A stretch of DNA of 64,000 nucleotides. It comes from Leishmania martiniquensis (Eukaryota; Euglenozoa; Kinetoplastea; Trypanosomatida; Trypanosomatidae). Location: positions 329,436-393,435 of the forward strand of contig NC_090150.1 of assembly GCF_017916325.1 (NCBI RefSeq), written 5' to 3'. The notes beneath the pieces were generated by a model. The model did no database searches and had not been told where the DNA came from. It saw nothing but the letters and a program-made list of their open reading frames with translations. The position numbers and the translations under genes are program-made. Shown here piece by piece: positions 1 through 9,660 of the stretch. Numbering within the stretch: the stretch's first letter is position 1; each line of letters opens with the position of its first letter.

Positions 1-374
1 ATGAAAGCTCCAGGAGTTGAGTAGCCCGTCTACTTCCACTGGGAATCGGCAGAACGTCAACATGAGGAGGGTGCGACAGGGTGCCGTGCTGGTGGCGCGT
101 GAGGCGAGCGTTTACGTCTCTCGGCAAGGGAAAGTAAAGAGCTTGAGCTTCAATGGCGCCCGGAGGTGACGCCGAGCTGGGCCGGCGGCGCGACCGACGA
201 GAAGACCTCGAGCGCCACACGGCGAAAGCGATTACCAGGAGCGAGCAAGCCCATCGCGCTTGGGAAGATTCGCACCTCTCCATCGCGCAGACCAGCAGCA
301 GGGTCCTAGAGAAGGCGAAGCACTTGGCATACAAGGCTCTGCAGCACAGCAGCTCCCGAGAAAGGAGTGCGAAT

Positions 375-796
375 CACGCCCGTCAGCCCCGCTGCGGGTG
401 GAGGAGATGCAGAGGACCTACAGGGAGCTCTGCCGCACCCACCCGCGCGCCGCGCTCTTCCTGAGGCTGGCGTGGCACTACGCCGCACGAGCGGGTGACC
501 TGAGGACACTCCTGAGAAGGGACGTGCACATCTCCACACTCTCGGAGAGCTCGCCGACGGCCTCAGTGAGTATCACGATCCGCTATGGAAAGGGTGCGAG
601 GTTCCGCGGGCCCTATGCGATAGGGACGCGATTGCAGCGAGAGGACGCGGCCCTGCTGCTGAAGCTGGTGAGGAGCCGAGGCCCAACGCCGCGCCGCGTG
701 AACCTTGCAGCGGCCCCCCCTCCCCCGTCCATCCGGAAGGGCGCCGCACGCTACTCGGCAGCGAGCAGTCAGAGGAGGAAGTGCTCCTCTGTTTGA
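375..796 (+). pseudogene. Tyrosine recombinase fragment (retroelement-derived)
   Basis: The open frame contains a helix reading LAWHYAARAGDLRTLLRRDV, which fits the box-I region of tyrosine recombinases where the first catalytic Arg sits before a Gly-Asp/Glu-Leu turn. A beta-hairpin-like stretch with RYGKGARFRG follows, where the family carries its catalytic Lys. The C-terminal His-x-x-Arg box and the nucleophilic Tyr are not found before the stop at 794-796. Upstream, related-looking coding sequence switches frames near 300-400. It therefore looks like a truncated, inactive recombinase domain of the adjacent retroelement. Confidence 0.5.
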
Positions 797-1164
797 CCAT
801 TATGGCCCCGACTGTGGCCGCCTACGAGGATGGCACGTACGACGCCATCCGCCTGACGGACGCGTCGGCCAACGGGTGGGGGGCGGTGGTGCGGTATGCG
901 AACGGCACCACCGACGCCCTGCAGCAGAGGTGGGTCACGGACTTGCACCCGAACGGTCGCGTCGGCGAAGGCCCACCACGCACGCGGGTGCCGGACCCGC
1001 TGCCGAGCGACGAATACTTCACCGCCAAGCACTCGGCGCACACAGATCCACGGGCGGCGATGTTGTGCCTGCAGTACCTGGTGGCGCACGGGCTGCTCGT
1101 GAGGAGATGCTCGGCACGTGAAATGTTGAAACCAGCGTGGCAGAGGCCGCTAATCGGCCTTTGA
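790..1164 (+). pseudogene. RNase H-like fragment of a DIRS/TATE retroelement
   Basis: The reading frame has a TDASANGWGAVVRYANGT motif, which matches the first beta-strands of retroelement RNase H (catalytic Asp followed by Ala-Ser, then GWGA). A later segment, HSAHTDPRAAMLCLQYLV, sits where DIRS-type enzymes have their second acidic helix, although the expected Glu is not evident. It partly overlaps the recombinase fragment in another frame and lacks an intact reverse-transcriptase domain. It is interpreted as the surviving RNase H end of the same dead element. Confidence 0.5.
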
Positions 1165-1166
1165 GC

Positions 1167-1798
1167 ATCCTCGGCTCGATGGCACGTGAAGGAGGGCCGC
1201 AGCGGTCTTGGAAGGCGATGTGTGTCTGCGAGCCCTTTCTTTCGATCCCCTTCCCTGTGTCACCACCGCTAGCACCCTCCTCCTCTTCTCCTCCATCCAC
1301 TTCCACAAGCGGACGAGGCGAGGGGTGATGCGCTGGAGCACGTCCATTACGCGCTCCACTTCACCACCACCACCACGGCCGCGAGTCACTCACGCCTCAC
1401 TCCATCACAGCTCCTCCACCCTCAACAGCAACCCCCGTAGGTGATCCGCCGCAGCGAAGCGCCCAACTAAACGAAGTAGAAAAAATATATATGTCCGTGA
1501 GGAATCTGTGTGCGATGTGCGGAAAGCGGACATCTCTTCTCTCCACACACGTGACTGGCGATCGCCGCACTTCCATGGTGCATCCATTCCTCCCTCCTCC
1601 TCCACCCCCCACTTCATCCGTCTATGCTGTTGGCACTCTGTGACTGATGCGTTTCTTTCTCCACGTATACCTGGTCTGTACGTCACCCTACCGTCCTCTT
1701 CGCCCCGCCTCACTTTGTGTGTGTGTGTGTGTGGATGCGGTCACCTGCATCTGTACTCAGCTCACTCCCTCCCTCACCCAGTCAGCATTGTCATCGTC
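1167..1798 (+). other. Intergenic: 5' flank of the first plus-strand gene
   Basis: Pyrimidine-rich spacer with a (TG)n run at about 1716-1733. A polypyrimidine tract at about 1755-1780 is followed by AG at 1780-1781 and 1784-1785, plausible spliced-leader acceptors 15-20 nt before the ATG at 1799. No gene seen. Confidence 0.6.
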
Positions 1799-4700
1799 AT
1801 GGTGCGCACCCGCGAGAAGAAGTCAAAGGGCGACAGCGCCTTCACGAAGCGCAAGCAGAAGGTAGGGCGCAAGAAGCTCGCCCCTGCCACGGCCACGCGG
1901 GCAGAGGTGCATGCCCGAACCTTGCGCCTCGTCACCTCCACTGCGATGTCTGCTGCCATGGCGTCACCGCACGTAAAGGACCCGGCGGCCCATCCTGCAT
2001 CGTCTGAGACGACCTCCGCGGGCATGAAGGACAGCGAGTTGAGGTGCAAGCGCCCCGTCATCTCCGTGCAGAGCTTCTCGGAGCTACTGTCCGTGATGCG
2101 CCACTACAAGGCAGCGCAACGCGCCTCGGCATTCGCGACGCTCACGCGCCTTCTGCGCCTTCAGAGGGAGAAGGATGAAGCCGCTGCGGCGGTCGCGCAA
2201 TACGGCGGTGTCGCTGCTGCCAGTGCGGGGTCAAGTGCCTTTGAAGAGCACATGCGGTGCGCCACGAGTACGAGCGCCTCCGCGAATAGTGCGGGTGCGC
2301 CATCCTCCTCTGCCGCCTCCCCCACACGTCTCGCAGGCCTGAGTTCACTGGAAAGGCTCAAGTCGTTTGCCGCCGCACTCGATGTCATCACCGACACGGA
2401 TGATGATGTGCGCCGTGAGGCACTGCAGTCACTGGAAGTTATGATGGACTACCAGTGGATATCATGTGAGCGTGACGGGTGCCTCACGTCCACCCCTTCA
2501 TCGTTCCTGGGCGCGACGTCTACGCTCGAGGCCGCGGATCTCGAGCGCTGCAACGCGCTGCTCCTGAGCACGCGCGGTGGAGATAGCGGCCGAAGCGGTG
2601 GCGCCGCGGTGCCAGGGGACATCTCGGCGCCCAACTCGGCCGCGGGCACCGCGGTGGATCGCATTCAGGCGGTTCTTCAAGCGGTGCACGTGGCTCTCAC
2701 CCACGCCCTCAAGCCCGTTCGGATCTCGGGTGCCGAGCTGCTCTCCATCTTGCTAAAAGTGGCGCCGCCGTCTCTGGTGCGTGCCGCCGCGCGTGCAGTC
2801 TGTAGACATCAGTCCTCGTACTACAACGCCACGCCAGCAATGAGGGTCGCCAGCGGATCGGCCATGGGGGCATTCTCGTCGCCTGCTGCAACCACCACAT
2901 CGGCAGCTGGCACGAGCACCATGGCGGCACTGGAGGAGGCCCAGGCACGCGCCGCTGCACTTCTCGAGGAGGAAGAGCTGTGGATGCTGACGCTGGTGCG
3001 GCGCGTCTCCTCTCTTGTCTTGCGAACGGAGCACATGGTAGTGCTGCCGGCGCTAATAAGCGCTTTCCTTGGAGAGGGTGATGGTGGTGGTATCGGCTCC
3101 ACCGCTGGTGACGCTTTAGCCTCTGAGCTACTGCACACGCCTTCTCTGATCGACAGCGACATCACTTCAGACGTTGTCCGTGCCTGCCGAGCCCGTGGCG
3201 GTGTCGATGGCAGCAGTGGTGCTCTCTGGCGCCACCCGGAGCTGGTGAACGCCTTCTTCGACGAAGTTGCGCCGCAGTGGGCGAGTCATTGGAAGGAGTT
3301 GATGGAGCTGCGGCTGGAGTTGCTGCGACAAGACGACAAGCTGGCAATGGCATCAGCCCTTGCCCGGTCGTTCGCCGTCGTGCTTGCATTCCTGAAACGC
3401 CAACAGCAGACACAGTATCTCCGCAGCGGTATCAGAGGCAGCGGCTCTGTGAATTTCTTCTCACGGAATCGCATGCACTACATCAAAGGCCTCTTCATCG
3501 ATAAGATGCCGGTAACGATGCAGGAGCTGCTGCTCACGCCCTCCTTTAGGGCACCTGCAACCCCCTCCCCTACAGCAGCAACAGCGGCGGCGCCGGCGCC
3601 ATCCTCGAGAGCGATGAAGGCGCGTCTGGAGCTGGGGCTGACTCTCGTCATGGTCTGCGTCCCTCTTGCCGGCACCGAGGAAGGATGGGAACTCATGCGC
3701 GATTACTTCTCCATCGTGTTTTCACTGCCCATCGCTACCCCGCCGCCATCAGAGCCCTTTCACTTCCCGTCTGTGGCACTATTGGAGATGTCGGTGCGTC
3801 TTTTTGTGCAGGTGATGCAGCTCTACCCGTGCGTCGCGCCTAACCTTCAGGTGAGCGGTGGCGGCGGCGCTGCTGCGATACCGTCTCGCCGAGACACATG
3901 GGTGGGCAACTTCTCTGTGCACCTCGTCTCCCGCCCTGGAGTGAAGGACGCTGGCCACCACACATCCAGAGCGGCACTTGGCAACACTGCGAGCCTGTCA
4001 GCGTCGTCGCAGCCCGCCCCCACCCTCCAACGGCACAAAACTGTGACTGAGCGTCTGCTCTTCTTCTTCCCTGGCGTCCTGACCACCGTTATAAGGCACC
4101 TGGTGCCGCGCTCCGAGTCTTGCAGCGTGCGCACTAGCGGCACTGCCAGCGAGGAGGTAGCCCTGGCTCGGGTGCTCCTCAGCACAGCCATGATGCTGGA
4201 GCGGTTCGCGGCACTTCCCGAAGACTTGGTCCGTTGTGGTGGTGCTGCTCTCGGGAAAGGGAAGGAGAACGGCCGCAGGGCCGCTAGCAAGTGCGGCGGC
4301 GGAACCCCAACAGCGCAGCGACTGGAAGAGGGCTTTGGCCTGGTACCCCGCCTCCTCTTTGCCCTTCGAGAGCAGACGCAGGCATGGCAGAAAAGCCCCG
4401 CAGCATTGAAGCGCGCGCGTGCGGAGGGTGAGGAGGACAAAGACAGCCACCTCAGCGCCGCACCCGAGCGGACGGTGGAGCACGCGGCGACGCCGTTGAC
4501 GACGCGCGCCGGCGTGCTCCTGTCGTACAACGGCGTTGTCGATGCGATGGTGTACCGTTGCTTGAGGGTTCTCTGGCTTCTGAGTAGCAGCGGCCACCCT
4601 CTTCTGCGTCGCCGGGACACCCACTTAATGGGTGAGGGAGCCTCCTCCCCCGCATTGGAGCCCGTGTTGCCTCCGACATCCCTCGCCGCCTTCCTCGCCA

Positions 4701-4972
4701 AGTCCATTCGGCTTCTCTTCGGCAGCGGCGGCGTTGCTGGCGTGCTGCAGCGGTGTTCGGCCCCCACGGTGCTGCTGGCTCATAGCACGCTCTTCTACCT
4801 TTGCGGCAGTGGTAGGACATCGAGCGCGATCGCGTTGGGCGGAAGCGCCGGTGCGGCAAGTGTGGCCGCTGCAGACACTGAGAGGCCGCCAATGGCGGAG
4901 GCAGCGGAGAAGTGGACCGACGTACTCGATGTGCTCGGAACACTCCGAGCCCGCGTACACATGGATGTGTGA
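1799..4972 (+). CDS. Ipi1/TEX10-like pre-rRNA processing protein
   Basis: Predicted protein of 1057 aa. The N-terminus (VRTREKKSKGDSAFTKRKQK, then VGRKKLAPATATRAE and HARTL) has the basic signature that opens Ipi1/TEX10 proteins. Helical segments of HEAT/ARM type follow: a conserved-looking SFSELLSVMRHYKAAQRASA, then DVITDTDDDVRREALQSLEV and HALKPVRISGAELLSILLKV, in the order seen in Ipi1. Ipi1 belongs to the Rix1 complex, which helps late 60S pre-ribosome maturation and ITS2 processing in the nucleolus. It is longer than yeast Ipi1 (about 330 aa) and nearer TEX10 in size, with low-complexity Ala/Ser/Thr inserts. ATG 1799 was chosen because it starts the conserved block just after the splice acceptor; the open frame extends upstream to 1508 only through untranslated sequence. 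Confidence 0.8.
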   Translation: MVRTREKKSKGDSAFTKRKQKVGRKKLAPATATRAEVHARTLRLVTSTAMSAAMASPHVKDPAAHPASSETTSAGMKDSELRCKRPVISVQSFSELLSVMRHYKAAQRASAFATLTRLLRLQREKDEAAAAVAQYGGVAAASAGSSAFEEHMRCATSTSASANSAGAPSSSAASPTRLAGLSSLERLKSFAAALDVITDTDDDVRREALQSLEVMMDYQWISCERDGCLTSTPSSFLGATSTLEAADLERCNALLLSTRGGDSGRSGGAAVPGDISAPNSAAGTAVDRIQAVLQAVHVALTHALKPVRISGAELLSILLKVAPPSLVRAAARAVCRHQSSYYNATPAMRVASGSAMGAFSSPAATTTSAAGTSTMAALEEAQARAAALLEEEELWMLTLVRRVSSLVLRTEHMVVLPALISAFLGEGDGGGIGSTAGDALASELLHTPSLIDSDITSDVVRACRARGGVDGSSGALWRHPELVNAFFDEVAPQWASHWKELMELRLELLRQDDKLAMASALARSFAVVLAFLKRQQQTQYLRSGIRGSGSVNFFSRNRMHYIKGLFIDKMPVTMQELLLTPSFRAPATPSPTAATAAAPAPSSRAMKARLELGLTLVMVCVPLAGTEEGWELMRDYFSIVFSLPIATPPPSEPFHFPSVALLEMSVRLFVQVMQLYPCVAPNLQVSGGGGAAAIPSRRDTWVGNFSVHLVSRPGVKDAGHHTSRAALGNTASLSASSQPAPTLQRHKTVTERLLFFFPGVLTTVIRHLVPRSESCSVRTSGTASEEVALARVLLSTAMMLERFAALPEDLVRCGGAALGKGKENGRRAASKCGGGTPTAQRLEEGFGLVPRLLFALREQTQAWQKSPAALKRARAEGEEDKDSHLSAAPERTVEHAATPLTTRAGVLLSYNGVVDAMVYRCLRVLWLLSSSGHPLLRRRDTHLMGEGASSPALEPVLPPTSLAAFLAKSIRLLFGSGGVAGVLQRCSAPTVLLAHSTLFYLCGSGRTSSAIALGGSAGAASVAAADTERPPMAEAAEKWTDVLDVLGTLRARVHMDV

Positions 4973-5750
4973 CACGATGGCGTCAGAAATGGCCGAATGG
5001 ATCAATAGATCACGTCTTGGTTGCTAAGGGAGCGCATGTGTCGCTTGTGTGTACCGCTGCCCCTTCACCCTCTCCGTCAACTCGTATCCTACCACCACTA
5101 CCCGCTGAAGCAAACGTCGTCTCGCCCCTTCCCCTTCTCTGGAGTCGTTTACGCTGCCTTCCCGAATCGATAAGGGAACTACCAGAGTCCTCTACGCGTT
5201 TCTCTCTCTCTCTGCCTGAGTGTGTGTGTGTGTGTGGAGGGCCACCCGGAGGAGGGGGGAGGGGAGGGCTTCACTCCTCGACGTCGCATCCGTTTGGTGA
5301 AGGTTTCTTGTTATTCGAGTAACATCTAAGCGTGGAGCTGTGAAGCACGCCTCACCGCATCGGCTTGTCGGGCCGTGTTGGGATATCTCCCGTCATTGAT
5401 CCTCTTTTGCAGAGGCGAGCCTTCCCCATCCATGCAAGGGCAGCAGACGCTCTTTGAATTGTCCCTCCCCCAAGCCCCTCTTCACAGCGTCGCACTTATA
5501 TATATATATATATATTGTGTGTGTATGTGTGTGTGTCTATGAGGATATAGGCACGCTTCAGTAGCGCGGCAAGGGCACACGTACGCTCACTGTGCCGGAT
5601 GTCTGCTTCCCCCCTCACCATCAGGTACTTGCTCAGTCGCCCTCCACCCCCTCCCTCCCGAGCATACACGCCTACATATACGGCAAACGCCCGCACGCGC
5701 GAACTGACTCGGCCGCCCACCGACAGAGAGAGAGCCGTTTGCCGGCAGCC
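4973..5750 (+). other. Intergenic spacer with TG and TA microsatellites
   Basis: Holds (TG)n at about 5219-5236, a (TA)n tract at about 5497-5515 running straight into (TG)n to about 5541, and pyrimidine-rich stretches typical of trypanosomatid processing signals. No coding sequence recognised. Confidence 0.6.
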
Positions 5751-6356
5751 ATGCCTTCGACGCAGGATGCGTTTACGCAGTCGCGAGAGCAGGCGAGGGA
5801 GTACCTGAGCAAGGATGCCATGAGTGAGTTCAAGGCCAGCCTCGACCCCAGCAGCACCCGCGCCCGCCATGGTCTTTTGCCGAAGGAATTCCAAGCAGCC
5901 GACCAGGAGCACGAGCGGCGCGTGAACGACTACATCCGCGAGCACAGCACGTGGCGCAAAGACGTCTACATACTCCGCAGCTACGAGTACTGGAAGCTTC
6001 GCGCCGACTATTACCCGTATATTCGCCGTAGTGACGAGAAGGACAATTTCTTCCTCCGCGGCATCACGTGCCACCCCCGCCTGTCCGACTACCCCATGTG
6101 CAAGACCGTCATCCGTGACTACTTTGTGTGTCGTGATAAGAATCCGGTCCTGCAGGTTTTCAACGCATGCGCGCCACTTAAGGAACAGTTCTGCGCGTGC
6201 ATCAACGAAGTTTTCCTGAAGAACCACGAGCGCGGCGACAAGAAGTTCAATGCCCATCGTGATGAGTTCTTTGAGGAGCAGCGGTCTAAGCGCTTCGCTA
6301 AGCTGCTAAGCCACGTGGAGGAGTCCATCGAGGCGAAGTCGAAGCTGCAGGACTGA
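5751..6356 (+). CDS. Cmc2-like twin CX9C mitochondrial protein
   Basis: Predicted protein of 201 aa. Residues 107-160 carry a twin CX9C fold: Cys117-x9-Cys127 and Cys140-x9-Cys150, preceded by CHPRLSDY. This resembles the His-Pro-x-Leu-Ser opening of Cmc2, a small intermembrane-space protein needed for cytochrome c oxidase biogenesis and imported through the Mia40 relay. An additional charged, Tyr-rich N-terminal stretch of about 100 residues is not found in the short (about 80-110 aa) yeast and human proteins. The C-terminus is lysine/glutamate-rich. The first ATG after the AG at 5747-5748 was used; the open frame upstream (from 5592) is leader-like. The fold is clear; Cmc2 rather than Cmc1/Cox19-type identity is inference. 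Trypanosomatids use an alternative Erv1/Mia40 import system. Confidence 0.75.
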   Translation: MPSTQDAFTQSREQAREYLSKDAMSEFKASLDPSSTRARHGLLPKEFQAADQEHERRVNDYIREHSTWRKDVYILRSYEYWKLRADYYPYIRRSDEKDNFFLRGITCHPRLSDYPMCKTVIRDYFVCRDKNPVLQVFNACAPLKEQFCACINEVFLKNHERGDKKFNAHRDEFFEEQRSKRFAKLLSHVEESIEAKSKLQD

Positions 6357-7165
6357 GCGTGAGGCAGCAGAACTGGACGCATGGAAGCGTGTATGTGCAG
6401 CACGGAGTGTGAGAGGAAGAGCGAAGGGGCATTAGATGCGCGGGTACGCCTTCGTTGGCGCGCCTGCCGAGAAGCTCAGAGTGCTTTCTATTTCCTCCGT
6501 CTCCCCTTCCCTGCAGGCGCCTCAAACTCTTGCTCGCTCAGGGATGTGCCCGTGGTGGCGGGCATGTCAGTTGTGATATCTTGTCGTCACTCCTCTCCCT
6601 TGCCGTATATACACGTGCACCATAGGCAACCGCCGCCGCCACCAGCCCGTTCGCCATACAGCATGCGTGCGGCAAACAAGGGGGAGGTACGGAGGAAGAG
6701 AAGCAAACGTCTGTCTCTCTTCCGCACACACACACACACGCACGTGTGCACGTGTCTGTGTGTGCGTGAGCGCTTCTCCTCGCAGGCCATGTCACTTCAC
6801 CCGCTCTCTCTCTTTTCTGCCAGTTATTTGTGAGGCGAACATCACCCGCCCCCTTTTCGCGTGTGTGCGTGCGTACTCTTTCACAGAAGACCAGCGATTC
6901 ATTTGTACGTCAATTATATACTTCTAAACAGAAAGTGGAGACAGCAGCGCCGAAAAGGGTATCCGTCCTGTGTCGCCTTCTGCGCGTCGCTCAGCTTGAG
7001 ACGGTGCCCCGTCTTCCACCACCACCGCCGCCGCCGCCTTCTGCCCCACTCCGCACCCCCCGTTTACCCCTCTCGTGCCTCCCGCACAAACCTCGTCGCT
7101 TTTCCTGCTCTTTCCTGTAGCCCAGGCGGCAGTCCTTTCAGACTCTCACACACGCACGTGAATCG
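6357..7165 (+). other. Intergenic spacer
   Basis: Contains a (CA)n run at about 6724-6740, (TG)n nearby and a strong C/T-rich tract at about 7010-7120 followed by AGs at 7119-7120, 7124-7125 and 7131-7132. These are likely spliced-leader acceptor sites for the next gene. No gene seen. Confidence 0.6.
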
Positions 7166-8710
7166 ATGGTGACCGTACTCCGGCGGGTCGGTGAGCTGGC
7201 GTGCCAGAAGGATTCATATCTGAGAGAATTGACTGCCACGGTCGTCTCGTGCGAGCCAGCCAAGAGGGCGACGAAGGCGAAGGGTGCCGGTGATGGCGCT
7301 GCCAACGGCGCCGTCGCGTACGACGTTATTCTGAGTGACTCCGTCTTCTTTCCAGAGGGTGGCGGCCAGCCGTGCGACTACGGCACACTGCGCGTTGTGG
7401 CGAGCGGTGATGACAAAGCCGATCCGGCGTGTGGCGTGACGGCGGCACCGCCACTCTCGATCACGAACGTGCGTCGGGTGGGGGACATGTGTGTGCTCAC
7501 CAGCCCTGCTGCCCTTCCTGTTGGGGCCACAGTGCACCAGATCGTGGACTGGCCGCGCCGACTTGACCACATGCAGCATCACACCGGCCAGCACCTCCTC
7601 ACGGCCGTGGTAGAGCGCTCCGACACGCTGCACCTGCCCACTGTGAGCTGGTCCCTGACGCACCCTTACTGCTTCATCCAGGTGGACGTGGACGCCTACG
7701 TGAGCGACCCAGCCTCACCCTACAGCGCTTACATCACCAAGGAGAAGAAAATATCGGACGATATGGTAGCCAAAATCGAGGCGCTCTGCAACGACGCGAT
7801 CGCGCGCGGTACCGCTGTGAAGTGCGACGTGTTCGATAATCGCGAGGTGTACCAGCAGGAGCAAGACCGCCGGCGTCAGGCTGCCTTGGACTTGGCAGAC
7901 AGCGCTGAAGAGGCCTTTCGCAGCCGTGGTATCCCAGAGGACGTGACTGGGCCAGTTCGTATCATCTCGCTGGGCGCAATCGATAGCTGCACCTGCTGCG
8001 GCACCCACCTGCACACCCTGGCACAGCTGCAGGCCATGTACCTCCTCCATCAAGAGGTAAAAGGGACGACGGTGAAGTTGTACTTCGTAACGGGCGAGCG
8101 GGCAACGCAGCAGTTCCACGCCATGTATCAGCGGGAGCGGCTGTTGATGCCGGAGCTGGGCGGCAGCAGGCCGCACGACTTTGTCTCTGTCGTACAGCGC
8201 CGTTCCAAGGATGCGGCGGACCTTGAGAAGCTGATGAAGCGGTGGACGATGGAGCTGGCGAGCGTAGAGGCGCAGCGCATCGCCGCCGCCGTGTCATCGT
8301 CGCCCACCGCCGCCCTCATGTTACCTCTGCGCCGCGACGATGTTGGGCTCGATTTCTTCAGCGAGGTCCGCGCACGGCTCGATGCGGCAGGGCTGCGCCG
8401 CGTCGTTCTCGTGTCTGCGTGGCCGGTGGAGCGGTGTGTGGCAGGCACGCTCGCCCACGCGAAGGATGTGGCGGGCCAGGTCTTTATCACCGGCGGGGAG
8501 TCACCGGCGGATATAGAGAAGGCTGTACAGCTGGCGAAGGAAACGCTGGAGGGGCTGAAGGGTGGCACCTCCAAGTATGGCTTCCGCGGAAAGGGCAGCC
8601 TGAAGGAGTGGGACACCCTCGTGGCTCGGCTGCAGGAGTGGCACATCCGCACGGAGGAGCCAAAGGTCGAGGAGGGCATTGCCGCTGTCATAAGGGACGG
8701 AGGAGTTTGA
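7166..8710 (+). CDS. AlaX/AARSD1-like alanyl-tRNA editing protein
   Basis: Predicted protein of 514 aa. Residues 57-73 contain the N-terminal AlaRS-editing signature SVFFPEGGGQPCDYG. The zinc-binding site of the editing domain is visible as HHTGQH (His139, His143) and, later, Cys277-x3-His281 within CTCCGTHLH. These proteins hydrolyse Ser (or Gly) from mischarged tRNA-Ala in trans, protecting translation fidelity in the cytosol. The C-terminal third (about 310-514) has a Gly-rich end (KYGFRGKGSLKEWDTL) that resembles the C-Ala-type tail of type II AlaX, making it longer than human AARSD1 (about 412 aa). All four zinc ligands are present, so activity is expected. There is no AlaRS aminoacylation core. 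ATG 7166 lies directly after the splice-acceptor tract. Confidence 0.88.
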   Translation: MVTVLRRVGELACQKDSYLRELTATVVSCEPAKRATKAKGAGDGAANGAVAYDVILSDSVFFPEGGGQPCDYGTLRVVASGDDKADPACGVTAAPPLSITNVRRVGDMCVLTSPAALPVGATVHQIVDWPRRLDHMQHHTGQHLLTAVVERSDTLHLPTVSWSLTHPYCFIQVDVDAYVSDPASPYSAYITKEKKISDDMVAKIEALCNDAIARGTAVKCDVFDNREVYQQEQDRRRQAALDLADSAEEAFRSRGIPEDVTGPVRIISLGAIDSCTCCGTHLHTLAQLQAMYLLHQEVKGTTVKLYFVTGERATQQFHAMYQRERLLMPELGGSRPHDFVSVVQRRSKDAADLEKLMKRWTMELASVEAQRIAAAVSSSPTAALMLPLRRDDVGLDFFSEVRARLDAAGLRRVVLVSAWPVERCVAGTLAHAKDVAGQVFITGGESPADIEKAVQLAKETLEGLKGGTSKYGFRGKGSLKEWDTLVARLQEWHIRTEEPKVEEGIAAVIRDGGV

Positions 8711-9660
8711 TGTTGTGCTCGTCCGTGCACACTCTGCACTGCACCCCTCTCTTTCCCCTCCCTTCGCTGTCTCTCTCTCTCTACGTCATCCCCACCCCCT
8801 AAAGTCAGCGAGACGGGCGCTCCCGCCATCCTTTCTATGCGCACCGGCTGCGCGGTGGTGGAGAGCGACGCACGCCCACTGTCGAGAGGAGGTGAACCTG
8901 TTCAGTGCATGCCGCAGATATGCTCCTCAAGACGTGTGGTCTCGGCCACCCGCCATCTCATCCCCGTTGCGTTGCCCCTGGCGGAATATCAGACGCGGCA
9001 TGTTTCCTCGGTCTGCTGCTGGTCCCAAGCACGCCGAAGAGCCTTGCTCGGCAAGTCCCCCCTTCCGCTGTCAGTCTCCCCCTCCTCCCCCTCCCTCCTC
9101 TTCTCTCTCTCCTCCCCTCCCCGACCTCCACCTTTGACCCCATCAGCCACCACAACCACATCGACGACAAGTGACAGAGCGAGAATACCTCACCTCCCAA
9201 TTCACAAGCAGCGGCTCCTGAGGTGAGGTCTGTGTGTGTGGTGTGTGTGCGTGGGAAAGGAGTCTGTTGGCGCGTCAGCAAGTGCGTATGTGCGGCTCAC
9301 GGCATACGGATACCACAAATTGGGGGAGAGAGACGACACACACAGACAGCGACGAGCCGAGAGAGGGCTGACGCGCGCTGAGAAATCAATTTTTTTTCCT
9401 TTGGTTACCTTTGCTTTTGCTCAAACCTCTTCGCGTGTCACACGCGGCACTGAAGAGAGGTGCGTGCCAACCGGCAACTTAAACACGCGGAGCCCGGGTG
9501 CAGGCACGTGTACACGCATCAGGCTACCTCCTCTACACGTCCCACCCACCCATCCCCACCCATCTTTCTCCCTCACACACACGCGCACACGCACCCCCGT
9601 CTACGTCTGCATCAGCGCGTTCGAGGCACTCTCCCCCTCTTCTGCTGCTGCTTAGCGGAT
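8711..9660 (+). other. Intergenic spacer with splice acceptor before the F-box gene
   Basis: C/T-rich and (TG)/(CA)-rich sequence. A polypyrimidine stretch at about 9629-9653 ends in AG at 9654-9655, only 5 nt before the ATG at 9661; an earlier acceptor may be used in practice. The open frame through 9460-9660 is Pro/His-rich leader and not convincing coding sequence. Confidence 0.55.

Larger units (their letters stand above)
1..1166 (+). mobile_element. Decayed DIRS/TATE-like tyrosine-recombinase retroelement (3' part)
   Basis: Two frame-broken coding fragments lie on the same strand. About 375-700 reads like a tyrosine recombinase, and about 790-1164 reads like a DIRS-type RNase H. A recombinase together with an RNase H/reverse-transcriptase polyprotein is the hallmark of DIRS-like elements; in Leishmania (Viannia) the known family is TATE (telomere-associated transposable element). 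The element runs off the left edge, so its 5' part and ends cannot be seen. Several reading-frame changes around 300-400 and the short overlapping fragments show it is dead. The first gene of the plus-strand string begins about 630 bp downstream. The family assignment is inferred from motif style, not from an alignment. Confidence 0.6.

Noticed and set aside
3847..4767. 306-codon minus-strand ORF opposite the Ipi1-like gene
   Set aside because: Shadow frame of the plus-strand gene: composition is Arg/Ser/Pro-rich and there is no family resemblance.
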